Shown here: positions 6,634-14,237 of the stretch, piece by piece
How the letters are laid out: each line of letters starts with the position of its first letter
How positions within the stretch are numbered: the first letter of the stretch is position 1
Source: Blautia wexlerae
GTDB lineage: Bacteria > Bacillota > Clostridia > Lachnospirales > Lachnospiraceae
NCBI RefSeq assembly: GCF_013300825.1
Contig: NZ_JAAIMY010000029.1
Coordinates: 1-37,797 of the forward strand
Direction: 5' to 3'
DNA: 37,797 nt
Translations under genes and position numbers: made by a program
The notes under the pieces: generated by a model
The model's database searches: none
Told to the model about the DNA's origin: nothing
Seen by the model: the letters and a program-made list of their open reading frames with translations, nothing else

Positions 6634-8118
6634 CTATTGAACAGATGTCTCAACTGTAACTTCCTGTCCGGTCTGTTGATTTATCAGATTTGAATAAATT
6701 GTATACTGTGAGGTTGGATTTAGATTTAAAACATGTCCATTTTTTGACGGAAAATATATTTCCGAAAAATCATTAGCGTAATATGTTCTCTTAACAGACC
6801 ATCCATCTTTAGGAACACATGTATACTTTACTTTATGATTGCCTGCTATACCTTTGATATGTTGCAAAACATACGGCTTCTTATTAAATTTCTTTCCTGA
6901 CACAGTAGTATTCCCAATTTTAATGGAAGAAACAGGGTTTTGATATGGCAAAACCTTTATCTTAGAAGTCATACTCTTATCTCCAACACTTACAGTCACT
7001 GTAGTTGTTCCTGGACTTAATGCAACAAATCTCATATATATTCTTGAACCATAGTCTATTGCCCATACATACCCCACATTTTTATTATCTGTATCCACTT
7101 CAATATCCTTCAACGTCCAATCCATATACCCTATCTCATAGGCATTGTAACACTCTGGTGAATATGAGACAATTTTCTCCGGTTCTACATATATGTCTGC
7201 TGGCATAGCAAATGCACCATTATTATCTTTTTTCTTTATCTTCTGATTTGCCTTACTGATAAGATAATCTTCAACCTTAGTCATATCATTTTCTGATGTC
7301 GGATCATAATGGTCAACCATATAACTGATAAATAAATGATATGTTTTGCCATTAGCAAGTATGAGATCATAAAATCCGCCATGGGTATACACGGATAATT
7401 CCGGATTAGAATCTCCCCACTGACCTACTTTACAATGGAAATCCTTGACATAACAATTTTTACCATAAGATCCCCCACTATAATAGTATGATGTCCATCT
7501 AAAGAAATAGGTATATCGCTGTTTGGAATAATTTGCTTTATTTTCATATCCGTCTTTCCAGATATATTTCCAAAGTGTGGCATTTTCTTTTGCAGTAGAC
7601 CATGGACAAAAAGCGGATGCCCTATCATTTTTATAAGCAATACGATATTTATATCCATCTGTCACCGTTGGTGGCGTTTTTCCCAATGCTTTTTTCAGCC
7701 AGTTGATATAACCACGATATCTTTTTTCGTCTGCCTGAATATATTTTAAAACAGCACGCGAAGTATAATTATCACTCTGACGTACTGCAGCGCGTGTACA
7801 CTCGGCAATTGACATTTTAACTTTTTTGCCGTTCTGATCCTGGACATTTATCTGCTTATTTCCCCAGTTTTTCACGCAATATGCATAATAAGTATATACA
7901 AATTTAGTAAAACTCGCACCATATTTTACATCATTTTCTCTCACCTTAAAACTGAGACCTAATTCAGGGATTTCCGCATAAACAGAAGCATATTTGTTAA
8001 TTTTAGGCTTCTTCACCGATGTGGCACCTGCAGCGGGATATATCCCAATAAAGATATTAGAGATACACATAATGATGCAGAGAAAAACAGTAACCCCTTT
8101 TTTCTTTTTCATTTTCAT
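6634..8118 (-). CDS. Secreted serine-hydrolase-like protein (class A beta-lactamase/PBP fold) with Ig-like C-terminus
   Basis: A signal peptide (MKMKKKKGVTVFLCIIM... ending near AAGA) exports the protein. The next 270 residues show the motif order of the serine beta-lactamase/D,D-peptidase superfamily: SFTK (SxxK), then QSDN (SDN) about 45 residues later, then YTHGGFYDLI followed by a strand where these enzymes carry KTG. The third motif is changed (THG in place of KTG), so catalytic activity is uncertain. Residues after about 340 include a bacterial Ig-like (Big2-type) unit, PGTTTVTVSVGDKS. A role at the cell wall or surface is inferred. I start at 8118 (the nineteenth codon of the longest frame) because AAAGGGG precedes it and the signal peptide then begins properly. 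There are no neighbours in its transcription unit. Confidence 0.55.
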   Translation of the reverse strand: MKMKKKKGVTVFLCIIMCISNIFIGIYPAAGATSVKKPKINKYASVYAEIPELGLSFKVRENDVKYGASFTKFVYTYYAYCVKNWGNKQINVQDQNGKKVKMSIAECTRAAVRQSDNYTSRAVLKYIQADEKRYRGYINWLKKALGKTPPTVTDGYKYRIAYKNDRASAFCPWSTAKENATLWKYIWKDGYENKANYSKQRYTYFFRWTSYYYSGGSYGKNCYVKDFHCKVGQWGDSNPELSVYTHGGFYDLILANGKTYHLFISYMVDHYDPTSENDMTKVEDYLISKANQKIKKKDNNGAFAMPADIYVEPEKIVSYSPECYNAYEIGYMDWTLKDIEVDTDNKNVGYVWAIDYGSRIYMRFVALSPGTTTVTVSVGDKSMTSKIKVLPYQNPVSSIKIGNTTVSGKKFNKKPYVLQHIKGIAGNHKVKYTCVPKDGWSVKRTYYANDFSEIYFPSKNGHVLNLNPTSQYTIYSNLINQQTGQEVTVETSVQ

Positions 8119-8152
8119 ATTACAATTTCCCCTTTCTGTCCGTTTGCCCCTT

Positions 8153-8200
8153 TCAAACTTCATCTCTTGCACAAATCTTTTCTTCAGGTAATTCCATCAT
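8153..8200 (-). other. Possible 15-codon leader peptide (uORF) upstream of the secreted hydrolase
   Basis: A very strong ribosome binding site (GGAAAGGAGAGGAG) precedes ATGATG at 8200. The frame reads MMELPEEKICARDEV and stops at 8153, 34 bases before the likely start of the secreted protein. A short translated leader could couple or attenuate expression. It could equally be a chance frame beside a decayed start. Confidence 0.25.
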
Positions 8201-8603
8201 CACAACTCCTCTCCTTTCCATATTAATTCTCGCCTCATATAGGGAATCCGTTTCCCGACAGGAGGTGCAACCTCAACCATCTTTTTTTATTCTCTTTCTC
8301 CAATCTCATAAATTTGGGTTTACAAATTTTAACACACAAGGTATAATAATCTTGTTTTAAACATAAAATTAAGTGCTGAGGAATCGGTATCTATTTTATA
8401 GATGCTTTAGTTCCAAGGTACCAAATAAGAAAAGGGCTTCCTGTACGGTGTCATGCTTGTTAGACGCTTTAGTCGGGAAGTTCTTTTACTTTCAATGTTT
8501 ACCCCATTTCAAATAATCATAGATACGAATCAATCTTTTTATATTAGTCCTAACAGGTGTTATCGAATTTTGGAGAATTGGATATTCCATAAAAAATGGA
8601 ATC
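8201..8603 (-). other. Intergenic region with leader hairpins and no intact gene
   Basis: Upstream of the secreted hydrolase, two adjacent small hairpins can form on the minus strand: 8262-8266 with 8270-8274, and 8242-8246 with 8252-8256. They look like a structured 5' leader but match no riboswitch I can recognise. A third hairpin with G-T pairs joins 8430-8441 and 8476-8487. Two imperfect direct repeats (TAGATGCTTTAGTTCC at 8398, TAGACGCTTTAGTCGG at 8461) lie around it. No protein-coding signal is visible before the relic at 8604. Confidence 0.35.
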
Positions 8604-8950
8604 CAACTTTAAAATAATATCAACTGATTCTTCCTGATTACAAATCAGCTCATATCCATTCAGCATCAAAGACACAAGCATTACAGAGTACCTAATCTCT
8701 TATTTCCGTCAAGATCAACACGGTCATCGCTTTCCACATAAACATTCAGTCTGGCTCCCCGCAGATCCGTATTCAATCCCCCATAGAATTTCTGTGCAAT
8801 CACTTTCAGATTTCGAAATTCCTTGTTAAATAAAAGTTTCAGAATCTTCTGTGTAAACTTCTCTCCCATTTCAGGATATGTCATCATGGCATTGAAAAGG
8901 AAATCATCCAGCAGGTTCAACTCTTCCAGTTTTTTTCTTTCATTCTGCAT
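8604..8950 (-). pseudogene. Chimeric relic: N-terminus of an Rpn-type nuclease joined to the C-terminus of a Doc/Fic toxin
   Basis: The frame from 8950 begins MQNERKKLEELNLLDDFL and runs to TDLRGARLNVYVE, the N-terminus of the Rpn-type PD-(D/E)XK family common in Lachnospiraceae. About residue 78 it passes into DLDGNKRLGT, the Fic/Doc active-site motif DGNKR. It stops at 8681. One base is missing at that point: in the next frame the minus strand continues VMLVSLMLNGYELICNQEES, then VDIILKL, which is the expected continuation of a death-on-curing toxin (GTHVMLV...LN..EL..QEE..DIIL). So two unrelated gene fragments were joined in frame and then frameshifted. Neither a nuclease core nor the Fic catalytic His remains. 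A copy of the 53-bp promoter repeat lies upstream at 9081-9133. Confidence 0.7.
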
Positions 8951-9080
8951 GCTCCTTTCCTTATGATGGAGGAAACAGCATGTTCCTGCAGAATTTATAT
9001 GTGCCGTTGTACTGTTTCCACCATATTTATTTCAGTTTCATATGTGGAATCAGATTGACCGAACGACCTCAGAACTTTCC

Positions 9081-9133
9081 CAGATATGTGATTTTAGTGT
9101 AGCAAATGGCAGATGGGATGTCAACCTTAGAAT
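9081..9133 (-). repeat. 53-bp repeat, copy 2, carrying a promoter
   Basis: Second copy of the block at 2745-2797. The minus-strand TTGACA (9124-9119), 17-base spacer and TACACT (9101-9096) are conserved exactly. It points to the Rpn/Doc relic with a leader of about 140 bases. The bases between 8951 and 9080 hold no other recognisable feature. Confidence 0.75.
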
Positions 9134-9136
9134 GCG

Positions 9137-9174
9137 AAAAAGCCACAGGCTGGGTGGGTTCCAGTCTGTGGCTT
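9137..9174 (-). terminator. Terminator of the small gene at 9315-9872
   Basis: On the minus strand AAGCCACAGACTGG pairs with CCAGCCTGTGGCTT (one mismatch) around a short loop and is followed by TTTTT (9141-9137). It sits just before the repeat promoter, so it also insulates that promoter. The stretch 9181-9314 between it and the gene shows nothing else. Confidence 0.8.
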
Positions 9175-9314
9175 AAAGTTACGAAAATTTCAGAACAAAT
9201 ATTATTTTTTAATTGAGAAGAACTTGCCTCAATAAGTATCTTTTATCCAGCAATTCATTAAGCTTTACTTATCAAAGCTGAGCTGTGCGACTTTCTAAGT
9301 TTAATCGCCTCCTG

Positions 9315-9872
9315 CTATTTCCATTTTTTCCAAAAATAGCTATTTAAGACCTCAGCCGTTTCCTTACCATTGTCATCAAATAAATGTGTCTTGTTATTTA
9401 ATTTCCAATAAAACCGGGTTATTTGAGCTTTCTTTTTCAGGTCTTGTTCGTTCTTATCACCATTATGAAAACGATACCAACGATTTCCCTCCAAACGATA
9501 AAATACCCATTCATTCGTATTATCCTGGTATCTCATAAACCATTTATTTGCTGATGAATCTATGTAATTTCCATTGAACGATCCAATTCCAGTTTTTGAA
9601 TAAACACTAAATCTAAGTTCAAAATTCTTATCTTCTTTATCTGTTCTGGCATACATATAAGTATATCCATCATTATCTAAAGAACAAAGCTTCCTAATAC
9701 TGTCTATATCTGTTGGAACATAAGCAATTGCAGTCCCGCTTCCCTGATTGAGTTCATAATCATAAACATTATTCTGCACAGGATAAATGTAGAAATTATA
9801 CAACACATCTCCCAAATCAAAGGAAATTTTTGCATATTTATATGAATCAAACTTCTCTGCATTGCTATTCAT
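9315..9872 (-). CDS. Unrecognised protein, probably the C-terminal part of a broken gene
   Basis: 185 residues, rich in Tyr, Asn, Asp and Trp, with short strand-like segments (WVFYRLEGNRWYRFHNG, TRFYWKLNNKTHLFDDNG) that suggest an all-beta secreted or surface domain. I do not recognise a family. There is no ribosome binding site before the ATG at 9872, and the codon just upstream is a TAA in the same frame, beyond which the frame is open for a further 55 codons. The simplest reading is that a longer protein was interrupted by a nonsense change, leaving this as its second half. Its own terminator at 9137 is intact. Base use is more A+T-rich than the neighbouring NlpC gene. Confidence 0.4.
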   Translation of the reverse strand: MNSNAEKFDSYKYAKISFDLGDVLYNFYIYPVQNNVYDYELNQGSGTAIAYVPTDIDSIRKLCSLDNDGYTYMYARTDKEDKNFELRFSVYSKTGIGSFNGNYIDSSANKWFMRYQDNTNEWVFYRLEGNRWYRFHNGDKNEQDLKKKAQITRFYWKLNNKTHLFDDNGKETAEVLNSYFWKKWK

Positions 9873-10040
9873 TTATACTTTCATATTCTTAGAATCAAAG
9901 GTAAGAATTTTTAAATCATCCTGCTTACATTCTACCGGCTCATTTCCTGTTGAAGTCAGATAACTGGTTTTTATGCTTTGGATTTCTTCATTCTGATGTT
10001 CAGAATTAAATTCAAGTTTCTGTTCCAGGCCGATCGGACA
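9873..10040 (-). pseudogene. Upstream fragment in frame with the gene at 9315-9872
   Basis: In the same frame the minus strand reads CPIGLEQKLEFNSEHQNEEI and onward to LKILTFDSKNMKV, then TAA at 9875-9873, directly followed by the ATG at 9872. No start codon is found upstream; the frame runs back into the terminator of the NlpC/P60 gene. It looks like the truncated N-terminal side of one gene whose beginning has been lost. Confidence 0.4.
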
Positions 10041-10054
10041 ATTCCATTGTAAAC

Positions 10055-10110
10055 AAAAAAGAAGAAGGAAAAGCCGGACTTTTCTGTACAGCTTTCTCTT
10101 CTTCTTTTTT
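10055..10110 (-). terminator. Terminator of the NlpC/P60 gene
   Basis: A stem of 18 of 20 pairs (10091-10110 with 10055-10074) lies 13 bases after the stop codon at 10123, with the T run (minus strand) at 10060-10055. Confidence 0.8.
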
Positions 10111-10122
10111 ATTTATACATTT

Positions 10123-12063
10123 TTATTTTGCCTTAAATACAGCTACATTCTCTTTGGACAGGTCGATCTTGTCCGGAATGATAGATACTTTCTTATCAGA
10201 ATCTGATGATGTAAATCCTGCTGTTCCTGTTGACGCGGAAGTAGTTGCGGAATTATCGGATGTCAGTGCATCCTGAAGTGTATTACCTACAGTCAAATTA
10301 ACTGTAGAAATATCGGAACCGGAACTGATCGCAACACTGCTGTTCTGCATCTGCTGCACTTCCTCCTGTGTCGGATAGAAGGATGGCTGACGGATATAGC
10401 GGAAGCTTGCACTGTACGCCTCTCCTACTGTTACGCCGTTCTTGCTGGATGAACAGTGTACGGCGATCCAGTCACCTGCATCTGTCTTACCGCAGAGGAT
10501 ACCAACATGGTTATCACTGCCTGCTTCCGGTCCTTTCTGGAATACCAGATCTCCGGGCTGTGCATCTGCTTCGCTTACTACGTTTGCCCTGGTCCACTGA
10601 TCAGAAGTTCCGTCACCGACTACCGCCTGCATGTCCTGACTCTGGTATCCGTTGATCACCGACCAGGTAACAAATCCTGAGCAGTCAAGTCCATATGCAC
10701 GTAAGGTACCTGTACTCTTACTTCCATCTGCTGAAACCTGTGCTGTAGTTCCCCAGCTTGGATCTTCACCAATCGTTGTGGATTTACCACCCCAGAAGTA
10801 TCCTACTTTACCTACCAGTGAATAGGCTGCTGAGATAACATTTACTCTCTCTTCGGATACATCATCTCCGACGCTCTCGCGGACAAAACCGTTGGCAGCC
10901 GTTACAACTGCACAGAGAAGTTTACAGTCAGTCTCTGTATATTTCTTAAGGATCGCGCGGTCTTTTTTTGCAATCTTATTCTTCTTAATATAATAGTTGA
11001 TCTTACGATCACCGTATGTAACATGTGTGATGTTCTGTTTGTCACGTACGATTGGGTTCATCTCAGCGAAGATCTTCGCCAGATCATCCTTACAGGAGGC
11101 ATCCAGAGTATATTCTGTTTTGCCGTCTTTGCTCTGCTGATATATATAGACTGCAAGAATATCCTGCCAGTTTCTCACAAGCAGGCTGTCTGCAGATGTG
11201 GTAGTCTTACTTCCGTTAATATCAGTTGCATCTGCAATTTTATTCTTTTCTTTATATTCCTTCTCGATCGCACTCATCACAGATGCAAAATCATCAGAAA
11301 AAGTCAGATGATAATTATTCTTCAGGCTGTCCAGATAGAAGTCCTTGCCCGCATGGATGTTGGATGCATAATATACAGGAGTTCCTGTCTGAGCTGTGGG
11401 AGTTGTATTATCTGTAAAAGAATTGTTACTATTATTATTGTTATTATTCTGCTGTTTCTCTAACTGAGTGATCTTTGCCTCTGCCTGAACCAACATATTG
11501 TAGTTGGAAACCTGCTCCTGTTCCGTCTTACTCAATGCATTATATGCTGTACGGATACTCTGGACCATCGCTTTCTTTTCCAGAGTAATCCCCTGGGCAT
11601 CCAGTTCGCTGATCCTGTCTATTACAGCCTGGGCTGCCGCTGTGATCTGAGAAGCGGGTGTTGGTGTTGGTGTCGGGTTATCCGGCGTCGGTGTGGGATT
11701 ATCCGGTGTTGGTGTCGGGTTGTCCGGTGTCGGCGTAGGATTATCCGGTGTTGGTGTCGGGTTGTCCGGTGTCGGTGTGGGATTGTCCGGTGTCGGTGTC
11801 GGTTCTTCCGGTGCAGGTGTGGGCTCAGACGGTGTCGGATCCACAGGTGTGGGGTCGACCGGTTCCGGTGTCGGTTCTTCCGGTGCAGGTGTAGGCTCAG
11901 ACGGCTCGGAATCAAAATCACTGGAATCACTGAATTCAAATCCGCTGCCATCGGACGTATATGCTGCCTCGTCTTCCGCTGCATATACAGCCGCAGTACC
12001 TGATAACATCATACCCGATGCTATTGTCATACATAAGAATCTGGTAAGATACTTGTTTTTCAT
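10123..12063 (-). CDS. Secreted NlpC/P60 peptidoglycan hydrolase with Pro-Thr repeat linker
   Basis: Likely a peptidoglycan endopeptidase acting outside the cell. Signal peptide 1-29 (ends VYAAED), an acidic/proline-rich stretch 50-137 dominated by seven-residue PTPTPDN repeats, a helical FIVAR-like unit about 140-203, an Asn run, an unassigned helical domain about 230-400, and the NlpC/P60 domain about 405-565. The catalytic triad is visible: Cys461 in GLDCSGFV, His519 in DNHVGI and His536 in AVHCSS. There is no LPxTG or membrane anchor, so it is probably released or held through the repeat region. The ATG at 12063 has AAGGGAG upstream, a promoter at 12165-12193 and a terminator at 10055-10110, so it is a single-gene unit. 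Confidence 0.9.
   Translation of the reverse strand: MKNKYLTRFLCMTIASGMMLSGTAAVYAAEDEAAYTSDGSGFEFSDSSDFDSEPSEPTPAPEEPTPEPVDPTPVDPTPSEPTPAPEEPTPTPDNPTPTPDNPTPTPDNPTPTPDNPTPTPDNPTPTPDNPTPTPTPASQITAAAQAVIDRISELDAQGITLEKKAMVQSIRTAYNALSKTEQEQVSNYNMLVQAEAKITQLEKQQNNNNNNSNNSFTDNTTPTAQTGTPVYYASNIHAGKDFYLDSLKNNYHLTFSDDFASVMSAIEKEYKEKNKIADATDINGSKTTTSADSLLVRNWQDILAVYIYQQSKDGKTEYTLDASCKDDLAKIFAEMNPIVRDKQNITHVTYGDRKINYYIKKNKIAKKDRAILKKYTETDCKLLCAVVTAANGFVRESVGDDVSEERVNVISAAYSLVGKVGYFWGGKSTTIGEDPSWGTTAQVSADGSKSTGTLRAYGLDCSGFVTWSVINGYQSQDMQAVVGDGTSDQWTRANVVSEADAQPGDLVFQKGPEAGSDNHVGILCGKTDAGDWIAVHCSSSKNGVTVGEAYSASFRYIRQPSFYPTQEEVQQMQNSSVAISSGSDISTVNLTVGNTLQDALTSDNSATTSASTGTAGFTSSDSDKKVSIIPDKIDLSKENVAVFKAK
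11658..11809 (-). repeat. 21-bp tandem repeats encoding PTPTPDN
   Basis: About seven units of 21 bases (TTATCCGGTGTTGGTGTCGG on the plus strand, with variants at third positions) encode the proline-rich linker of the NlpC/P60 protein. The unit number is likely to vary between strains. Confidence 0.85.
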
Positions 12064-12164
12064 ATATCTGGATTGCTCCCTTCTTATTCTAAGCCTGTCC
12101 TTTCCCCCTTTTTTATAAAGACAGGCTGACTGATTCTAATTTCTATAAAACATTAACCTTTTTT

Positions 12165-12193
12165 ATTCTAGCATAATCATTTTTTAAATTCAA
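12165..12193 (-). promoter_or_regulatory. Promoter of the NlpC/P60 gene
   Basis: On the minus strand TTGAAT (12193-12188), 17 bases, TAGAAT (12170-12165). The leader between it and the ATG can fold an 8-bp hairpin (GCCTGTC with GACAGGC, around 12092-12128). Confidence 0.55.
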
Positions 12194-12265
12194 CCGCTGT
12201 AACTCATCAATTTCCTCATTTATCCAAAAATTCATTTTTTCGTCACATTTCAGGCAGATGACAAA

Positions 12266-12305
12266 ACTCAAAGAAAGCTGTGTGGAAATATTCCCCACAC
12301 AGCTT
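12266..12305 (-). terminator. Terminator of the phospholipase-like gene
   Basis: 12295-12305 pairs with 12275-12285 (AAGCTGTGTGG arms, perfect), followed on the minus strand by TCTTTGAGTTTT. Confidence 0.65.
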
Positions 12306-12337
12306 CCCTGTTGCTTTCTCCGCATATATCTTCCGTT

Positions 12338-12925
12338 TCAGGAAGCCTGTATTCTCTCTGCAAGGCTCTGTCCGAAACAGATCTGCACCAGTCCCTGGAT
12401 CACCTGAAAGCACATGTTCAGGATAAATCGGATATCCTCTTCCACACAGCGGAGCTTATTAAGGTATCTCTCATGAGTTGCCTCAATATAATCGATCAGT
12501 GTAGAAAAGCTGGCAAAATGTATTGCCGGTTCCAGATATCTCTGTGCCTCCCCCTGCTCTATGCAGGATTTCAGTCTGTTCTTCAGAACTTTCTCATAAT
12601 GGTTATGCTGAGTAAAAGTACCTGTATATGTTTTATTATGAGGAAAAGTAAAATAATCCGCCATATAGTGGATCACTTCGCCGAACCGACGCCAGTAAAC
12701 TCTCTGGTTACTCTCATCCGGTCTGATATCAGCCAGTTCTTTCATACGCTGTTTAATCTCTTCAAAGGTTCCGTAAAACTCATGTCTCTTAGTAATGAAA
12801 GATGGCCTGATATCCGGCAGGATACTGCCAAGACAGAAAGCCTTTCTGTGAGACTGCAGGCTTTCGGTGGTCTGCATCTGATCCGCAAGATATCTTGCTA
12901 ACAAAATATGTGATTTTTTACGCAA
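12338..12925 (-). CDS. Zinc-dependent phospholipase C-like protein
   Basis: 195 residues matching the zinc-dependent phospholipase C domain (PF00882 type). Visible family features are the N-terminal SHILLARYLADQM, GSILPDIRPSF, a region with GEVIHYMADYFTFPHN and a following HNHYE. These His and Asp residues are the expected zinc ligands. No signal peptide is seen, which is common in the short bacterial members, whose substrate is unknown. It has its own terminator; the 150 bases upstream contain no confident promoter. Function beyond metal-dependent hydrolase is not supported. Confidence 0.7.
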   Translation of the reverse strand: MRKKSHILLARYLADQMQTTESLQSHRKAFCLGSILPDIRPSFITKRHEFYGTFEEIKQRMKELADIRPDESNQRVYWRRFGEVIHYMADYFTFPHNKTYTGTFTQHNHYEKVLKNRLKSCIEQGEAQRYLEPAIHFASFSTLIDYIEATHERYLNKLRCVEEDIRFILNMCFQVIQGLVQICFGQSLAERIQAS

Positions 12926-13105
12926 TTTTCATCCTCTTTCTTTTCTGTAAAAAAGCTGTTATCCTCCATTGCATCTGTAACATAGCAGGGAAATAACAGT
13001 TAACCCCAATCAACAGAATATACTATAGCAGATTTATTCGTAATATACAAGAATATACAGATAAAATTTTTGTGAAATCTATTGCCGCAGACAAGCAGGG
13101 GCTGT

Positions 13106-13324
13106 TTATTCCGACAACTGTTTCAGCAGGTCCAGATCGCTCTCTTTTACTTTGAGGTTTGTCTCAATCTTCTCACCTTCAGGTGTTGTGACCGCAATCT
13201 CGATAATGCTTCCCTCTCTGATTCCTTTACGCGAAACTGCCTGGCAGAATGCAGGGAATTTCGGGTGGTTGTTCTTAAAGGTGTTCCATGCACCTGTAAT
13301 TTTCATCATATTTCCTATGTTCAT
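13106..13324 (-). CDS. Small conserved protein of unknown function
   Basis: 72 residues beginning MNIGNMMKITGAWNTFKNNH. The central GSIIEIAVTTPEGEKIETNLKV reads as a beta hairpin, and the C-terminus VKESDLDLLKQLSE as a helix. It resembles short uncharacterised proteins of Lachnospiraceae. The ATG is supported by an AGGAC site upstream and a plausible promoter. No neighbour suggests a function. Confidence 0.6.
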   Translation of the reverse strand: MNIGNMMKITGAWNTFKNNHPKFPAFCQAVSRKGIREGSIIEIAVTTPEGEKIETNLKVKESDLDLLKQLSE

Positions 13325-13395
13325 TGATTTCGTCCTGTCCCTTATTGTATTTTTGATTTTTCGGTACTTTTCGAGATTTTATACACCAAGTATTT

Positions 13396-13424
13396 TATAT
13401 AATACCCCATTTTTCAAGCACCAA
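13396..13424 (-). promoter_or_regulatory. Candidate promoter of the 72-residue gene
   Basis: On the minus strand TTGGTG (13424-13419), 17 bases, TATATA (13401-13396). The region is A+T-rich, so chance matches are possible. Confidence 0.35.
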
Positions 13425-13469
13425 ATTGAATGATTTTTCAGTTACTTGATTTTTTAGTTACTATTGTGA

Positions 13470-14027
13470 TCATTCTACGTTCTCAAACATCTCTGCTAAT
13501 GTCATGGAGATTTTCGGAAAATCTTTCAGTGTCACTACTGTATCTGCATTATAATGATCTTCTTCTGGATCATCCTGCAAGATATAGCTATACTTCAAAT
13601 CATATTTACCATCCTCAAGATAATAAATCTGTACTGCTCTTTCTTTCGGTGAGATAATCCAATACTCTTCTACACCTGCTGCCTGGTAAATTTCTTTCTT
13701 CACAGTCATATCTCTCAATGCAGTCGCAGGACTAAGAGTTTCTACAATAAATCTGGGTGTACCAGTATAGGAACCACCTTTCAAATGCTTACGGTCACAT
13801 ATAATCATCACATCCGGTATCACATAATCATTACTTTCCTGTGCATGATATTTATAATCCAGATTCTCCATAAAGGTAAGACACAATGTTCCTTTTAAAC
13901 CATGTTTTATAATAGTATGAATATTACTATTAACAATTCCATGTTGATAATTTGGTGAGGGTGACATATCATAAATCACACCATCAATTTTTTCTTCTTT
14001 TGTATACTCTTCTTTGAGCAATGGCAT
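13470..14027 (-). CDS. Uma2-family (DUF820) PD-(D/E)XK endonuclease-like protein
   Basis: 185 residues with the Uma2 layout: a mixed N-terminal region (YTKEEKIDGVIYDMSPSPN), YVIPDVMIICD carrying the core Asp, PRFIVETLSPAT carrying the Glu, and TVKKEIYQAAGVEEYWII carrying the Lys, followed by a C-terminal strand-rich end. This is the PD-(D/E)XK nuclease fold. The family is widespread in cyanobacteria and in some Firmicutes, often near mobile DNA; its biological role is not established. The start is fixed by a strong GGAGGTGATAAC just before ATG at 14027. It is a single-gene unit. Confidence 0.8.
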   Translation of the reverse strand: MPLLKEEYTKEEKIDGVIYDMSPSPNYQHGIVNSNIHTIIKHGLKGTLCLTFMENLDYKYHAQESNDYVIPDVMIICDRKHLKGGSYTGTPRFIVETLSPATALRDMTVKKEIYQAAGVEEYWIISPKERAVQIYYLEDGKYDLKYSYILQDDPEEDHYNADTVVTLKDFPKISMTLAEMFENVE

Positions 14028-14061
14028 GTTATCACCTCCAAGTGAGTTTGGTTATATGTAC

Positions 14062-14091
14062 ATTATAATATAGATTATGTCTGTTCAGCAA
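14062..14091 (-). promoter_or_regulatory. Promoter of the Uma2-like gene
   Basis: On the minus strand TTGCTG (14091-14086), 18 bases, TATAAT (14067-14062), about 35 bases before the start codon. Confidence 0.5.
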
Positions 14092-14237
14092 CCTGTTTTT
14101 TAATTCTGACAAAACATACATATATCAGCATAGGCAGCAGTCATCTTATACTCGTTTCTTCACTCCATTTTTGCGTGAAATGTGAAATTATGTAAAAATA
14201 CGGTAAGATACGTAAAATTGAACTTCTCGCAAACCCT

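Noticed and set aside
8232..8345. Leader of the exported hydrolase as a lysine or ykkC-type riboswitch
   Set aside because: GAGGTTGCACCTC recalls part of such aptamers but the other conserved blocks are missing.
8681..8950. Intact 89-residue gene
   Set aside because: It is a fusion of two family fragments ending at a frameshift, so it is better described as a relic.
11693..12118. 141-codon plus-strand open frame of GVGLSGVGV repeats
   Set aside because: It is the antisense reading of the PTPTPDN tandem repeats; periodicity keeps it open.
12143..12325. 60-codon minus-strand open frame starting MRRKQQGSC
   Set aside because: It covers the terminator of the phospholipase-like gene and the promoter of the NlpC/P60 gene, has no ribosome binding site and no protein-like family features.
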